A stretch of 64,000 nucleotides of DNA from Mortierella alpina. Taxonomy: Eukaryota > Mortierellomycota > Mortierellomycetes > Mortierellales > Mortierellaceae. The notes beneath the pieces were generated by a model that ran no database searches, was not told where the DNA came from, and saw only the letters and a list, made by a program, of their open reading frames with translations. The stretch covers positions 868,001 through 932,000 of the forward strand of contig JANATF010000012.1 of assembly GCA_029449245.1 (NCBI GenBank). Direction: 5' to 3'. Both the position numbers and the translations under genes were made by a program. This document shows positions 1-10,850 of the stretch, in pieces. How positions within the stretch are numbered: the stretch's first letter is position 1; the number at the start of each line of letters is the position of its first letter.

Positions 1-743
1 CGGCTGGTGACCAGAACCCAAAGCTCGGTGCAGCAGTGCCAGTGACTGGACTCGATCCACGATGCAATATCAACCTGTTCCAGCCGCTCGGCAACAGAAG
101 CTTTGCGATGTTGGGCTGCGACGAGACGAACGGTCTTTTCAGCCATAATCTACTCTCGCTCTCGGGATCCAATGTCGGTGAGACCACACGTTTGACCAAT
201 TCAGCGATCTGGATCCAGCATGATACCCTATTCAACAACATACTTCCAGATCAAGACGAAATACAGACCCCGAGAACGAATGGGATTGATTCCAACGAGG
301 GTATTATCGGTTTGGTCTTTGGCGTCCTGGGAGTCTTGTTCGCGATAGTCTTCCTGACACTTCGTTACCGCCGACGACAAAAGGCTAACAATAACCATCA
401 GAAAGACGCAGAGACCAGCTCAGACTCATTTAGCCTTGTGCCAGTTGGTGCGAGCGCCAACGCACATCTGTCACCCACAGTGTATGCAGCACCGCAGGTC
501 AAAATCCCACCTTCACCAGCCATATCAACAGGACTCCCTGTGTCTTCATGGCCGACCTCGCCGCCTACAGCGGCAGATGCTACACCTTTGTCGTCGTCAA
601 CCTTGTCACCGGCACCCTCGGAAGGTTCACCGTCTGTATCTACCTCTGGGTCTCCGCCAGCGAACACTTATCAGATGGAACTTCAGCAACTTGGTTTCTC
701 GACCCACCCACGTCCAAATATCGTAACGACAGTGAATGACTGA
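1..743 (+). CDS. C-terminal part of a single-pass membrane protein (5' end outside the window)
   Basis: The frame is open from nucleotide 3, so about 246 residues are visible; the first in-window GTG at 36 is not a real start. The visible part has a short extracellular-type stretch with two Cys, then a hydrophobic segment at about residues 104-122 (GLVFGVLGVLFAIVFLTL), a basic stop-transfer patch (RYRRRQK) and a roughly 120-residue Ser/Pro/Thr-rich tail, which is probably cytoplasmic. This order suggests a type I plasma-membrane or wall-associated protein. Many fungal kelch-type ectodomain proteins end this way, but no kelch repeat is visible here and the family is not identified. It ends 135 bp from the stop of the convergent TSR1 gene. 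Confidence 0.75.
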   Translation, partial: AGDQNPKLGAAVPVTGLDPRCNINLFQPLGNRSFAMLGCDETNGLFSHNLLSLSGSNVGETTRLTNSAIWIQHDTLFNNILPDQDEIQTPRTNGIDSNEGIIGLVFGVLGVLFAIVFLTLRYRRRQKANNNHQKDAETSSDSFSLVPVGASANAHLSPTVYAAPQVKIPPSPAISTGLPVSSWPTSPPTAADATPLSSSTLSPAPSEGSPSVSTSGSPPANTYQMELQQLGFSTHPRPNIVTTVND

Positions 744-878
744 GTCGCGAGGACCTAGTTATATACCTGTTCACTCCAAATACCATGATAAAAGACGCGA
801 CTTGAAGCACGATTAAGTATGCAAAATGCTTTGTGATGATATATCGTTTCTAAAACTGCGTCCACTGAACTCCTAAAT

Positions 879-3800
879 TTAATCCATATCCATGCTCTCC
901 GCTGTCGTCGTTACTGCTGTCGCCGACGGGCCTGCATCTGGGTTGACCCAGAGGGAGGTGCCCCACTTGGGGTAAACTCTCTTGTCTAGAAAGGACAGAA
1001 CGATTTTTTTTTCATAGAGGACATTAGATAATTGATGTTGTACATACTACCACGACAGAAACAATATTCACGAGTAAACTGCCATGATGGGCGAGAACTT
1101 ACATAGGCACATCATGATTGTATCCTGCATAGAGATTTGTTGATCCCTAAATAACACGCAAAGCATGAATGGTGAGTGTCAAAGACAGAGAGAGCAATGA
1201 ACGCCATGGAAAACAGTTGGCTGAACAATGTCTATGTTCGCAAGAAGCCTGGAATAGTTAAGCCTACCATTGAGCCTTGAAGTAACCGTGAGTTCCCAGA
1301 GACTCCTTGATATGTCCAGTGCGACCAAGCTTAGTGCGCAGCTCCACAGACTTATAGTACCACACGTCATCGGGGTTGAAGAACATGAAGCGGATCGTGG
1401 CTGTGCGCTTATGGACCTTGAAGGGATGTCCAGTCAAAATGATTCTCTTGGCAACAATTCTCCTGGGGTCAGCGTCCATGAGTGTTCCTGTGGCGACGAG
1501 AATAGGAGCTATGAAGGTATGGGGTAAGAGGGTTTGTTTGACATGTTTAGAAAACAATGGTGATTTTCAGTGAGTGTACACAATGTGCATATGCCGAGTC
1601 ATATCACACTTACAGTTCACGTCCTGAGTATCCTTGGTGAGAACAACAGGCAGGTTGCCAAATTGAATGGGGGCATATACAGTGACGACCGTACTGCGGC
1701 CATGCTGGAGGAATCGCTCACTCTTGTGGACGTTGTTTGAGCCCTTGCCGTTGCGCGTATTCTGCGAGAAAATGGGGTTGACGACAAAGCGCCTGAAGCC
1801 GCAGTGAAGAACCAAGGGGTCCTTGGCCTTGATGATACCATCGTATTCTGCGTCGCGGTTGACCAAAAAGTTGATCACTCCCATCTTGTGCTCGTACTGA
1901 AGCAGACCAAAGACGATGAATGGGCGTGCAGCAGAGTAGGTATCCATGACAGCCCTGGGAACGTTAGCGATATGCAGGGTAATATGGGTGCCGGGCAAGA
2001 TGCCTCCTTCCGTGGCCTGGTTCATGACACGGTACTTTGTGCGACGGAAGTTCTCAAACTGGAAGATTCGGCCATAGTCCAGGGGAAGATTCTCATAAGG
2101 ATCCCAAGGAGAGGTTCTGAACGACTCGAGGGCACGGTAACGTGCAAAGCGGACCTGCGCTGCGACGTCCATGGGTGCCTCAACCTCATCAGGGAACTCC
2201 ATGTCATCTCTGTTCTCCTTCTCCCTGGCCAGATACTCTGCGTACTGACGAGCTTCCTCCTCGTCCTCCAATTCCTCCTCGTAGACCTCCTCGTTCTTGG
2301 CTGGCTCCTCGGTCTCGACTTCAAGATCCTCGTATTCCTCTCCAGAGTCCTCCTCGTTCCTTGCACTGGGAAGATCGTCGTCGTCCATGCGGTCATCCTC
2401 GTCATCATCCTCGTCGTCCATGTCCTCGTCGCTCTCATGGTCCGAGTCGATGATCCATGCTGCCTGGTAGTTGGAGGTTCCCTTAGGGACACGTCTGATG
2501 ACCTTCTTTGGCGCAGCAGAGTTGAATGACTGCTCTGGCCGCTCGCTAGGATCCATGTTCTTGACGCGCTCTTCAGCCTCCATCAACTCCTCCTCGGTGG
2601 GCCAAGTCTGCTCGTTGGCTAGCAGATCAGGCTCATTCTCAGCAGCCAAATCATCCTGCTCGCCGTGGACTGGGGCATCCAAGACGGTCTCAGTAGCCTC
2701 TGCATCCATACCATTACCATTGTTGATATGGACAGCTTTGTGGAGGACGGGGGCCGAAGTGATCTTCTCCAGCTGAAAGTCACCAAAGTTCTGCAAGTGG
2801 ATGAGACGGTTGGCCTGGAAATGGGTACCTCGGGCATATCCCGTAACCTTCAGCGTGCCCACAGTGGGGTTGGCGGGGTTTTCCTCAAAGGCGAGGCTCT
2901 CAGCCAACATGTAAGGGTGGGTGTCACGCCAAGTGATGGACTTTGGCAGTTGGTTGGCGATCGTGCGGAGGACGTTGACTGTCTCTGCAGCGTTGTCCAA
3001 AGCGTGGACCTTGGACTCCTCGGGGAAGAAGTGGTTGGTGAAGGAGAGGAGCGACTTTTTGATGTCCGAGTGCTTCTTGGCGGGTGTAATCTCCAAGTTG
3101 CTGACAGCAGCGACCACAGAGGGAACTCCCTGCGACTGAATACCGGACAAAACCATCTCTCCAAACTTGTCGACTTCTTCCACAGCTGACATCACAAAGA
3201 AGATAAAGTCCGCGACCTTGGCGGCATCCATGATGTCGATATAGTTTCGCTGCAGGGGAACAAATTGGAGCTTCTGCTTGAATCGGTCAGTGCTATGTCA
3301 TCATGAATAAGGAAGACGGATTGCAAGAAGATCAGCCTCAGCGGTCCGTCCGTGGTTTGTGCGAGTGAGGTGGTTCGAGCAACTGACGGTCAGAATCAAC
3401 ATACGTCATGAGGACAGTGCCGCTGTTGGCAGGGACCTGATCGACACTGGCAAAGAGCTTCCTGACGGCATCGTCGGCACTGACATCGGCGCAGAGAGCG
3501 ACGACGGCAACAACCTTGGGGGTGCCGTTCTTTCCATCGAAAATCTTTGTCTTTCTGAAGAGCTCCTCGCGCTTCTTCTGCTGGAGGAGTCTAGCAGTGT
3601 TGCGGCGGTCGGTCCTGTTGGAGAAGCCTTTGGAAGACTGGTGCTTGATCGAGACACGCTCAACCTTGCCTGGAAAAGTAAAGTACAGTCCGGGGTATGC
3701 ATGTTTAGCAGGTGAGTCAAAAAGTGGCCAAGACCAAGGACCAAGTGAAGAGGAGCAAGGTGAGACGAATGAACTAGGAAAACGAAAAAGTACCCTTGGC

Positions 3801-3899
3801 CTTGTCCCGCAAGCTGCTCTTGGACAAGTGCTTCGACTTGAAGGGCTTGTTCTGCTGCTTGAGCTTCGTGTTGGACCGATGCTGGTGCGCTTCAGACAT
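879..3899 (-). CDS. TSR1: Tsr1, 40S ribosomal subunit maturation factor (6 exons, 813 aa)
   Basis: Exons, as low..high coordinates on the minus strand: 3794..3899, 3405..3669, 1614..3292, 1268..1508, 1103..1146, 879..985. Splice sites are GT-AG and the sum is 2442 nt. Tsr1 is a catalytically dead relative of the GTPase Bms1 that binds cytoplasmic pre-40S particles. The N-terminus is basic ([28 protein letters not shown]). An AARP2CN-like region lies near residues 230-300 and a long Asp/Glu-rich linker near 400-475. The C-terminal domain from about 490 ends in the family signature around GYFKAQW, then [17 protein letters not shown] near the end. Yeast Tsr1 is of similar length (788 aa). The ATG at 3899 has a CACC context and gives the expected Tsr1 N-terminus, so the long open stretch starting at 3231 is an internal part of exon 3. 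The exon at 1103..1146 is only 44 nt. It is divergent from Cactin, with 237 bp between the start codons. Confidence 0.93.
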
Positions 3900-4136
3900 G
3901 GTGGGGTGTGTAATGAGAGAACAAAGAAAAGCGCCACTGCTCAGCCTGCTATTGAAAAAAAAAAAAAAAAAGCTACTGGCTCGAGGAGCGATGTTTTGAT
4001 TTCCGGCGTAGCAGTCTCCACAGTTAACGAGTGCGATCACTGTCACAACGGAGACGTTTTTTCTTGTTCACCCATCGCGGTCTGTCCAAACTTCCCTGCC
4101 CCATCCCATCCCTTATCCATTACTTTCATTACCCAC
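3900..4136. promoter_or_regulatory. Shared divergent promoter of TSR1 and Cactin
   Basis: The 237 bp lie between the two ATG codons of divergently transcribed genes, so both promoters and 5' leaders must fit here. The stretch holds a 17-A run at 3955-3971, a common nucleosome-depleting promoter element in fungi, and a pyrimidine-rich leader just before the Cactin ATG. No clear TATA box is visible. Co-regulation of the two genes is an inference from spacing only. Confidence 0.6.
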
Positions 4137-6740
4137 ATGCCTAACAGAAGCAGGAGTCGCAGCGAAGACAGGAGAGATCGCCGCAGAGACACCAGGCCTG
4201 CTGCAAGATCCCCCTCGCCGCGATCCTCCCGCGACCATCACAGAGACAACGAGCATCGCAACTCAAGAGGCCGAGACGGAGGTCGAGACGGAGACCGGGA
4301 CAGGGAACGGGAAAGAGAAAGGGGGGACCGGGATTCAAAACGCCACAGAGACCGCTCTCGCGAAGACAGCTCGCGTAGGGACAGTGATAGGATCGACCGA
4401 GGGGAGGAGAGGCGGTCGAGAAGCGACAGAGACGACCGACACTCCAAAGACAAGGATAGAAGCGCCAGAAGGCGCAGCCGGGATCTCGAAAGCGACGATG
4501 ACAAGGAGCGAGGCACAGCGGGACACTCATCCTCGAGCAAGAAAAAGTCCAGGAAGGATGACGACGAACCCAGCCGGAAAATACGCGAGACCTCCGAGGA
4601 ACGAGCGATTAGGAAGGCGCAGCGGAAAAAGGAGAAGGAGGAGCAGAAAAAGTCTCTCGAAATCGCCATGACCAACTACTCCAACTCTGATAACCCCTTC
4701 AACGACGTCAACCTCGCACAAAAGTTTACGTGGGCCAAGAAGCGTGAGGTCGAGAAAAAGAAAGGCATTTCTTCGGCAGAGGCAGCCAGACGCGACGCTG
4801 CTAGGAGAGAAGAGGCCAAGCTGGAGCTGGAAAAGTTGACCCAGAAGAGAGCTGAGCGCGAGCGGGAACGGGAGGAGAGAGAAGAGGAACTGATCAGGAT
4901 GCAACGAGCTTCAGAGCAGGCTCAGCTCGGAGACTGGCAGGCCCAGGAGGAGGAGTTCCACCTGAAGCAGGCTAAGAGGCGAGCTGAAATCAGGATCAAG
5001 AGCAACCGAGCCAAGCCAATCGACATTCTTGCTATGAACATCAAGCTCATTGCAGCGAATAACGATGAGAAGGAAGATGAGGAAGAGGAAGACATTGGTC
5101 TTGAAATTGACGTCGAGGAGCCCTACACAATCTTTGATGTAAGTACATTCTACTGGCAGTCAGTGATGTTGTCGAGGAAGCGATATGCTCTGTAGCTCAC
5201 CTTGCTTCTTGTTTTGCTTATAGAATCTCGCGCTGGATGAAATTCAAGAATTGTCCCACGACATCAAGTTTTACCTTAGTCTCGACAAGGACGAAAACAG
5301 TGTCGAGTTCTGGAGGGCTATGCTGATTGTATGCGAGGACAAGTTGAGCGAGATGGATCCAGCTCGCACGGTGCAGAGCGTTGTTGCACCCCATATTGCT
5401 CAGGATATAGCCGCCAAGCTGGCAGGCAAGACACATCAGGAGCTCACTCTACTTCAGGGACAAATTCAGCGAAAACTTGCTGGAGGAGGCGCTATCGATG
5501 TGGACTATTGGGAAGCCTTGTTGAAGACACTGATTGTGTGGCAGGCTAAAGTAAGTAGCGATTATTCAAATCTTTGCGAAGGCTGCTACACTCCTTTGCA
5601 ACATAGAACATGGTATTCACTCTATGCTCACCTCTTTTCATCTAGGCCAAACTCAATGTGATTCACCAAGTCATTCTGGAGAAACGTTTGGAGCAGCTGA
5701 AGACGCGTCAGTTGCGGGAGGCAGAGAAAGAAAAGGCTGAGCTCGCCGCTGTTTTGGCCATGCATGCCCAGGAAGTTGCGGGCGATGTTAGAGGCTTGAG
5801 AGAACTGCGGGACGAGGATATGGAATTGGCGAATGAGGACAATGATAATGATACCACAGGACTTGTGACTCCAGCCATCGCGTACGAACGCGCCATGAGT
5901 CCCGAGCCTGTCGATACGCTTCCTCGCGAGGACCAGAACCTGGTGGTTGTTGACCAGTGGGAGGATTGGGCCGAAGTCGTAAGTTTACAGTGTGCTATCG
6001 ACCACGGACGTGTATTTACTCTCCTTGGCATGATAACTCAGATGGCAGTTTCTTATGTTTTGTAATAGTTGGACAAGCGTCGCCAAGTTCTTAACAAGCA
6101 GTTCAACCCCAAGCGGCGGAACGCGGAGCAGGATACTGGGGATCAGCATCCCGATGATGACTTTGTGGCCAAGATCTTGTTCGACAAGGAGGCTGCCAAG
6201 GAGTTATCTGGCAATGAGGAGACTTTTAACATTGAAGCCTCATTACAACGACAGCAGGTATGTCTTTATTTTTTCTTTTACAAGACCCTCTTTGCATCCT
6301 GATACCTTGCAAAGAGCACGAATGCTCACATTGATGTATTTTCAACAAACTAGACATACATGTGGCAAGATAAGTATAGACCTCGTCGACCCCGTTTCTT
6401 CAACCGCGTACATACTGGATACGAGTGGAACAAGTACAACCAGACACATTACGATCACGACAACCCTCCACCAAAGGTCGTTCAGGGCTACAAGTTCAAT
6501 CTGTTCTATCCAGATCTCATTGACAAGTCCCAGGCACCCACGTACGAGATCATCAAAGAACCCGGTACCGAGGACACGGTGCTCATCAAGTTCAAGTCGG
6601 GGCCACCGTATGAGGACATTGCGTTCAGGATCGTTAACCGTGAATGGGAGCACTCGCACAAGAAAGGTTACAAGTCTGTGTTTGATCGCGGTGTTTTGCA
6701 ATTGCACTTCAACTTCAAGCGACAATTCTACAGACGTTAA
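4137..6740 (+). CDS. cay1: Cactin, spliceosome-associated splicing factor (5 exons, 745 aa)
   Basis: Exons 4137..5138, 5224..5550, 5646..5978, 6069..6257, 6354..6740; all junctions are GT-AG and fall between codons. Cactin is a nuclear splicing factor (S. pombe Cay1, human CACTIN) needed for accurate splicing and, in animals and yeast, for sister-chromatid cohesion or telomere gene expression. The N-terminal ~135 residues are an Arg/Asp/Ser/Glu-rich low-complexity domain typical of splicing factors. A charged coiled coil follows (about 140-290, with DNPFNDVNLAQKFTW near 182), then the Cactin mid domain (from about 250) and the conserved C-terminal domain (618-745). The protein finishes with the family-typical ending FKRQFYRR. 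The length matches human CACTIN (758 aa). The start at 4137 is the first ATG that leads directly into the RS-like domain. Confidence 0.94.
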
Positions 6741-6852
6741 GAAGGCTAGAAACAATACACCGTGCAGTCGACACCTTTGCTTCATTTGTATTTACACATC
6801 AGTGATATATTCTATGGAATGAGAAGCAAGTTTTTCGCACCTATTATTATTA

Positions 6853-8270
6853 TTACTTTAGTAGCTTTTCTTTGTCTAATGTTACAGAAGACGAAGGCTC
6901 AATTGCACTCTTGTCCTCATTGTTGCGCGCAGTCTCGATTTCGCCAGGATGACCCGCAGAGTCACTGCCCAGCTCGGCATCTGCATCGGCCTTATCTCCT
7001 TGGCGAGATTAAGACACGCTTGTAGGATCGCCGTTGAGAGCCAGGAGGACTGCAGTGGCAAAGCCGAAGCTTCCCAGGACGGCGACGCAGTAAAAGGCAG
7101 CATTGTATCCAGGAAGAAGATCAGTGCTCGCAGCAGCAGTAGAGCTGTAGCTGTTGGTAATCACGCTCGAGAGAGCATCTGAAGTGCCAGGGAGGAATAA
7201 AAGATGATGGCATTCAATGAGGCCGTGCAGCAGACAATGGCGATGCAGGACATAACAAGACGACAGGATCTCCAGATATGGAAGGACATGCTAGAATAGT
7301 CGATCTTGTACTCTATCACAACAAAAGGCACCAAGAGCGCGACGCCAACCCACAGAGGAGCAAATGTTTGCGCTGCGCCTCAACCAACAGAGGTCGATTC
7401 GCTCAGGTAGTAGACGATGACAACAATTCAAAGCATGGAGCTGATGATTCCAAAGTAGTCGATGCGACGATCTTCAGCTTTGGACGTGCCCGTAGAGGCA
7501 GGTATCACGATAAAGCTGAGACCTGCCATGATGAAGGCAACAATGGCCTTGATATAAAAGATCCATCGCCAGCCTGGCAAAGGGAAAAAATGGTCGTAAC
7601 ATATTTAGTTAGCTTGGTTAGTATCTAGAGCATATCTTGAAAGTACTCTTTCTTACCAAAGATTGAGCCAAGAATACTGCCGAGAAGGACGCCAAAAATG
7701 GCCCCCTCAGCTCTACTCTCACCGAAGATCGCTAGCGTCTTGGTCCGTTCCAGTCCAATAAGGTGCATTGTTGTCAGGATGACCAGAGTACCAGGGATCG
7801 TGAATCCTGCACCCATGCATTGCAGAGCACGACCTACTGACATGACGATCGGGTCCTTTGCGAGGTCGTTGACGACTGCCCAGATGGCAAACCAAGTGAC
7901 TCCAATGATATAGATGCGACGATGGCCAAACATATCACCAACGCGGCCGCCGCTCAAAAGGAAGGCGGCGTTAGTAAGAGCGTATGCGGATGTCACTCTG
8001 GTGGATCAAAGGGGATGGAAAACAATGTCAGCTTCCTTTGCTCTCGGAGTGCACGATAGTTGTGTGGCGATACACATCCCATTCATATAGTCTGACCATT
8101 GTAGCTGGTTGATTTTGTATGCGACCTACATTCATGATATCTGATAGAGTGATCGTAATGCTGGCGACATTGATGATGTCAAGCATTTAGGAAGCACATT
8201 CAGATCGTGGCAAATATATACCTGTGCCACAGAGACCATGCCAAGAGAGGGCTCTTACTCCGATCTAGCC
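6853..8270 (-). pseudogene. Broken MFS drug:H+ antiporter (DHA2-type) transporter
   Basis: The minus strand encodes recognisable pieces of a 14-spanner MFS exporter. One is LDIINVASITITL (8120-8195). Another, at 7640-7995, includes GGRVGDMFGHRR and the antiporter-type GAGFTIP motif. Then come WRWIFYIKAIVAFIMAGLSF (7515-7590) and a hydrophilic C-tail ending DKEKLLK at 6853. The pieces are joined by plausible introns, for example a donor after GSIFG and an acceptor before GWRWIFYI. In-frame stops lie at 7428-7430, 7380-7382 (inside a context that reads SVG-stop-G, where Trp is expected) and 7009-7011. A frameshift lies near 7165-7175, and the acceptor expected before MLDIIN near 8193 reads AA instead of AG. 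No alternative splicing removes all these lesions. The exact 5' limit is uncertain. It converges on Cactin, about 110 bp past its stop. Confidence 0.83.
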
Positions 8271-8600
8271 GACGGTACCATGGCAGCTGCGACGTAGCGA
8301 TGGTTGACTCCTTTCGAGTGAATTTCAAACAGGGAGAGGGAGCAATCAAGAACTGGGATTCAGAGTGGCAATGGGAGTAAGGCAATTCTAAGATGCAGAC
8401 AGCAGTTGCTGTTAATGCTGTTGTTCATGGGTGCAGTAGAACGCCTTTGTGATAAAGACATAGATAATGAGAATATTGACTAGAATCGAACGTATATATA
8501 TACGACGCGGTTTCCAACCGCGTTTGCATGGCCCCTGCATCAGTCGCTGATCGAAGTTATGTGCCTGAAAGCAACTATATTTGCTTGTTGCTCCATCGAC
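8271..8600. other. Non-coding stretch between the MFS pseudogene and the repeat island
   Basis: No credible gene is seen. It contains a short alternating TA run (8490-8500) and a perfect small hairpin, CGCGGTT-TCC-AACCGCG, at about 8506-8522. It probably includes the former promoter of the broken transporter gene. Confidence 0.5.
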
Positions 8601-9480
8601 TAATTCGTATCAAGTTTTTCGATACGAGAAGCGCGTCGTCCATTTTGTGGAAAAATTGGCACTCGACCCCTGTGCCTGAGTTCACAGGCTCTCGCATATA
8701 GCCATAGCACCCATGTGTCACCACTCATTGGTCGATCAGGATCGGATATTGCAGATGCTCGTCGACTAGTGCCGAAATGCTTATAATGCGATTCTATCGG
8801 TACGGAGGGCTTGTCCTGAGCGAGCTCGATCTTCCGAGCTGCTTGAATTGGAATTATAACCAATTTCAAGAATCGGCAAGATTTGCGTTTAACAATCTAT
8901 GAAATCCGCCATCGCAAAGGCCCCTGGCTTTGCGAACGGCTCGATTCCGCGACTCAGATTGTGAAGATGAGCAAACGAAGAAAAGAGTGCTGGGCGTGAT
9001 GAACCACCTTCCCAGGGCGCTAAAAAAAGTGGATAGAATGATCAGGCACCAGAAAGCTGCATAAGCAAAATATCTTCCAAAGCTGAAGTCAGGCTATAAA
9101 AGTGTCCTGGGAGCCGCGACGACTCTCTATTGCTACCGAGTGGTCTGGGCAGCAGTGCCAGGCACTCAAAGCGATCCGGTAGGACTCTGTGGCGCGTTGC
9201 GTGGTGTTTATACAGCATTATATGTACTTTTGCACAGCGCACAAACTTAAAAATAGGCACTGACCCGCTGTGCCTGAGATTCTAAGAACCAGCATATGGG
9301 CCATAGCACCCATATGGCGCCTCTCATTGGCCGATCAGGGTGGGATCTTGCAGATGCTCGTCAACTAGTGCCGAAATGCTTATAATGCGATGCTACCGGT
9401 ACGGAGGATCTTCCGAGCTGCATGAATTGTTATTATACCCAATTTCAAGATTGGCACGATTCCTAACTATTGTGCTATGG
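8600..9480 (-). repeat. Left arm of the repeat island: two units in inverted orientation (L2 partial, L1 complete)
   Basis: Read as reverse complement, 9480 down to about 8879 (L1) matches the right-arm unit at about 10851-11445 through its whole length, and 8878 down to 8600 (L2) matches the first half of a further unit. L1 against R2 shows only about a dozen differences by eye over the ~390 nt between 8890 and 9290, including small indels. The unit junction (TTGAAATTGGTTATAA followed by GCAGCTCGG-containing sequence) is present here as on the right. L2 loses similarity at its outer end near 8600-8660. No intact coding frame survives. Confidence 0.85.
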
Positions 9481-10244
9481 AGAGACAATTGAATCGTGGA
9501 GCTATGAAGACGCTATACTATGAGCCTGTGAGGGCGGTTTTGGATACCACTCATGGGCGGAGAGGGGGGCTAGGAAGGCCCAGGAAGTGCAGGATGCGCT
9601 AGCCGACTGTCATTGAAGTCCTGATCCGCCATGTTCAGGCAGTGTTCACGGAAACGCCAGATGTTCGTGGTTACACAACAAAGGATAAGGTCTGTCATCG
9701 CGAGTAATGCTGCAGAGAGGGAGCAACTGTCCTGCCATAAAAGTACGGTTTGGTTGGTGGGCTCTATTGCTGCCATAGGAGGCAATCATCTTCGACTGTG
9801 GCAACGGCTGACCGTCGTGCCATCACCGCACGCTTCACATTTCACTCCATAAGGTCGCATGCAGTTGAACCAGTAGAGCATGGTCCATAGGTGGGGCACC
9901 ATCGCACACTTTGAGAGTTGCAGAAGGGGTCGAGGTGGAACGCTGTCCGCGAGGCGGTGGCCAGAACCTGGCCGGCGTTCGACTTTTTGTTGCCCTTGAT
10001 AAGCAATGTTTGCGTTCTGCAGCTCGGTCTGGGCAGACTTAAGGTCTTTTCTGGTGCAGCCCATTACCAAGTCCAGTGCTTGAAAGGCTGGGGCGGCCTA
10101 TACCTATGGGGTGTTCTGTTCGATGCACCGAGAGATGAAGCTCGTGGAAATTGCACAGGCCACTCCTAGTACCTGGCTGATGAGGCAATCAGAATCAGCT
10201 AGCGAGACCCGTTCGCAATAGGCAGCCTGGGACCATTGCTATGT
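9481..10244 (-). pseudogene. Spacer of the repeat island with a decayed reading frame of unknown function
   Basis: The spacer lies between the inverted arms. On the minus strand one frame from about 10200 to 9570 gives readable protein broken by stops. The upstream part reads like a helix-turn-helix (CLISQVLGVACAISTSFISR) and ends in two stops near 10100. Next come a segment with CEACGDG, an in-frame TGA at 9786-9788, and a last segment of about 70 residues (includes WRFREHCLNMADQDFND). Codon-level continuity over about 600 nt with three stops suggests a dead gene, perhaps from a mobile element. No transposase catalytic motif was recognised, so the family is not assigned. Confidence 0.4.
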
Positions 10245-10850
10245 CGAATCCTGCCGATTGGTGATATTGGTTATAATTCCAATTCAAGCAGCTCGGAAGA
10301 TCGAGCTCGCTCAGGACAAGCCCTCCGTACCGGTAGTATCGCATTATAAGCATGTCGGCACTAGTCGACGAGCATCTGCAAGATCCGACCCTGATCGGCC
10401 AATGAGAGGCGCCATATGGGTGCTATGGCCCATATGCTGGTTCTTAGAATCTCAGGCACAGCGGGTCAGTGCCTATTTTTAAGTTTGTGCGCTGTGCAAA
10501 AGTACATATAATGCTGTATAAACACCATACAGCGCGCCACAGAGTCCTACCGGATCACTTTGGGTGCCTGGCACCACTACCCGGACGACCAAGTAGCCAT
10601 CTAAGGCCATTGCGGCTCCCAGGGCTCTCTGATAGCATCTGACCACAGCTTTGGAAGGCGACTTTGCTAACGCGGTTGTTGGCGCCTGATCACTCCATCC
10701 ACTTTTCTCGAGCCCTGGGAGTGTGCTGCATCACGCCCGGCACTCTTTTCGTGGTTTACTCATCTTCGCAATCTGCGTTGCGGAATCAACTCATTCACAA
10801 AAGCCAACCTGGGACTTTTGCAATGGCCATTCTTGCAGATTCTTGAATCT
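10245..10850 (+). repeat. Right arm, direct unit R1
   Basis: This unit runs from the TTATAATTCCAATTC start motif to the next copy of that motif. Positions 10330-10527 (198 nt) are identical, as far as can be read, to 10912-11109 in R2. The second half (10530-10850) is clearly diverged from R2. It contains a CCAAT box (10399-10403) and the spaced palindrome CATATGGG-N8-CCCATATG (10413-10436). No open frame of note. Confidence 0.87.

Noticed and set aside
1567-3231. A 554-residue frame on the minus strand as a separate gene
   Set aside because: It is the interior of TSR1 exon 3; upstream exons supply the expected N-terminus in frame.
4238-4675. Antisense frames over the Arg/Asp/Ser-rich part of Cactin
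   Set aside because: Their Leu/Ser-rich translation is the mirror of the repetitive RS-like domain.
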